From NCBI GenBank assembly GCA_021151665.1, contig JAGKWW010000025.1, positions 1 to 42,104 on the forward strand: a stretch of 42,104 nt of DNA. Reading direction: 5' to 3'. Under the pieces are notes generated by a model that was given only the letters and a program-made list of their open reading frames with translations, was not told the DNA's origin and did not search any database. Made by a program: the position numbers and the translations under genes. Below, in pieces: positions 41,054 through 42,104 of this stretch (positions are counted from its first letter, which is position 1; each line of letters opens with the position of its first letter). The stretch comes from Flavobacteriaceae bacterium. GTDB taxonomy: Bacteria > Bacteroidota > Bacteroidia > Flavobacteriales > Flavobacteriaceae.

Positions 41054-42104
41054 ATGAATAAAGCATATTATAATAACGACATAGTAAAGCATATCTCAAA
41101 TGAGATATGGCACATTTTTGATTATTTAAGAACTTCAATTCCTGCTGAAGATTTACATGTACTTCTCTTTTTTCTCTCTGGATACAAAGATGGCCTTTTT
41201 GATACGCTTCGAGAAGAATATATTGACCTAAATAATGATCTAATAAATTACTACTATAGAAATAGTAAATATTACAATATTACAGAGATTTACTCATCTA
41301 TTATTAGATTCATCCCAAGACAAAAGCTAAGTGAAATTGTATTGTTATTTAATAGAATAAATCAAGAAGAGTTACAAGAATTTTTTCCGGAAATTTTTGA
41401 TTCAATTCTATATAGAATCTCAAATGCTCAAGGAAAAAATTCAGGTGAATTCATACAACCACTTGAAATTAGTCGACTAATAATGAATTTAGCTGACTTA
41501 GATAATAGTGCTACAGTTTACAATCCATTTGCCGGATTAGCATCCTTTGCTACATTTTTACAACCTTACCAAAGATATTACGGTCAAGAAATAAATCATC
41601 GAACATGGGCTTTAGGCTCTTTGCGTCTTATGGCTCATAATCTAGACCATTTTGATTATAAACTCGAGGATTCAATTGAAAATTGGATGAATTTTAGTGA
41701 GTTCGATTTAATTGTTGCCAATCCTCCTTTCAGAATTAAAATACCAAGACATTTTACTAATGGTGCAAATTCATCAGTAGAAATGTTCCTAATTGAGAAA
41801 AGTTTACAGCAACTTCCTAGGCAAGGACAATTGATTGCTGTTTTACCTCAATCATTCTTATATTCTACTAATGAAAAGAGATATAGAGAATATTTAGTAA
41901 ACAATAATTCAATTGATACAATTATTTCCCTTCCTTCTGGTATATTAAAACATACATCTATTCCTATCTGCATAGTAATATTTCGAAAATATCCAGTTAA
42001 TCAAGGATTCATTAAATTTATTGATGCATCCGAATTTGCTATTAAATCATCAGCTAAGAAAAGTAAAGTTCTTGATGATTTAAGATTAGTAGAGTATATA
42101 AAAG
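41054..42104 (+). CDS. N6-adenine DNA methylase, HsdM-like (3' end outside window)
   Basis: An open frame from ATG 41054 to the window edge, 350 codons and still open. After an N-terminal helical part (1-125), 'GEFIQPLEISRLIMNLA' (131-147) parallels the GqyfTP stretch of type I methylases. The AdoMet motif is 'YNPFAGLASF' (156-165), and the catalytic motif IV 'NPPF' is at 223-226. Later 'GQLIAVLPQSFLYSTNEKRYREYL' is the usual gamma-class block. This is the start of a type I-like or single-chain restriction-modification or defence system. The specificity and nuclease partners are beyond the window. Composition is strongly AT-rich. Confidence 0.88.
   Translation, partial: MNKAYYNNDIVKHISNEIWHIFDYLRTSIPAEDLHVLLFFLSGYKDGLFDTLREEYIDLNNDLINYYYRNSKYYNITEIYSSIIRFIPRQKLSEIVLLFNRINQEELQEFFPEIFDSILYRISNAQGKNSGEFIQPLEISRLIMNLADLDNSATVYNPFAGLASFATFLQPYQRYYGQEINHRTWALGSLRLMAHNLDHFDYKLEDSIENWMNFSEFDLIVANPPFRIKIPRHFTNGANSSVEMFLIEKSLQQLPRQGQLIAVLPQSFLYSTNEKRYREYLVNNNSIDTIISLPSGILKHTSIPICIVIFRKYPVNQGFIKFIDASEFAIKSSAKKSKVLDDLRLVEYIK

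Larger units (their letters stand above)
30413..42104. mobile_element. Integrative mobilizable element at tRNA-Ser (right end not in window)
   Basis: From the tRNA-Ser 3' end onward the gene content changes abruptly. In order there are a tyrosine integrase, small HTH regulators, an RteC-like protein, MobA/MobB-like genes, a DUF932 gene, HEPN proteins and an AT-rich regulator/methylase module. No TraG coupling protein or type IV secretion genes are visible, so it reads as mobilizable. I searched for a second copy of the tRNA 3' end inside the window and found none, so the other attachment site must lie beyond 42104. The left boundary at the tRNA is inferred. Confidence 0.65.

Overview
The window reads as the chromosome of a Bacteroidota bacterium of the Flavobacterium type. 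The signs are the type IX secretion response regulator PorX, promoters with the flavobacterial -7 box TAnnTTTG just upstream of many genes, few Shine-Dalgarno sites, Bacteroidota-type mobilization genes, and a run of genes (peroxiredoxin, thioredoxin, DUF6952, Tpx, diacylglycerol kinase, FtsK, LolA, LptF/G, RibB) that looks like a flavobacterial core segment. Positions 1 to about 30.4 kb are ordinary chromosome; about 30.4 kb to the end is an integrated, mobilizable element with accessory cargo.

Region 1 (1-6.4 kb) is a compact aromatic-acid operon: flavin reductase, a monooxygenase/Old-Yellow-Enzyme fusion of the 2-aminobenzoyl-CoA (or salicylyl-CoA) type, an aryl-CoA ligase and a 4HBT thioesterase. 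It is followed by a nitrilase that has lost the segment carrying its catalytic lysine. Together the first four could activate an aromatic acid to its CoA thioester, hydroxylate and reduce the ring with flavin supply, and release stalled thioesters.

Region 2 (6.4-30.2 kb) holds housekeeping genes: an OmpW-like porin, a cysteine desulfurase, a lipoprotein with an internal duplication, Smr protein, MsrA, LolD, a polytopic membrane protein, a TIGR02757 protein, a CDF transporter, porX-tsaE-ald, a TauE/SafE permease, an amino-acid permease, a thiol-redox cluster with an OxyR-like site upstream, dgkA, ftsK, lolA, lptF/G, and a RibBA protein whose GTP cyclohydrolase half has lost its zinc ligands.

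Region 3 (30.3-42.1 kb) begins at tRNA-Ser(UGA). Beyond it lie a tyrosine integrase, a HipB-like repressor with twin palindromic operators, two small regulators, MobA/MobB-type mobilization genes with candidate oriT hairpins, and a DUF932 gene. A gene-free stretch of about 0.9 kb follows. It contains a 196-bp tract in which a pyrimidine-purine step (mostly TA) recurs every 4 bp, plus several hairpins and a possible non-coding RNA. Then come an NTase-like/HEPN protein with a stand-alone copy of its C-terminal domain, an XRE repressor with GGTACA-type operators, and a very AT-rich module of a WYL regulator and an N6-adenine DNA methylase cut by the window edge. The last module looks like the start of a restriction or phage-defence cargo. 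No type IV secretion genes are visible, so the element looks mobilizable rather than self-transmissible, but its right end lies outside the window.

The most unusual features are the 4-bp phased tract, the HEPN gene pair and the WYL-controlled methylase operon.
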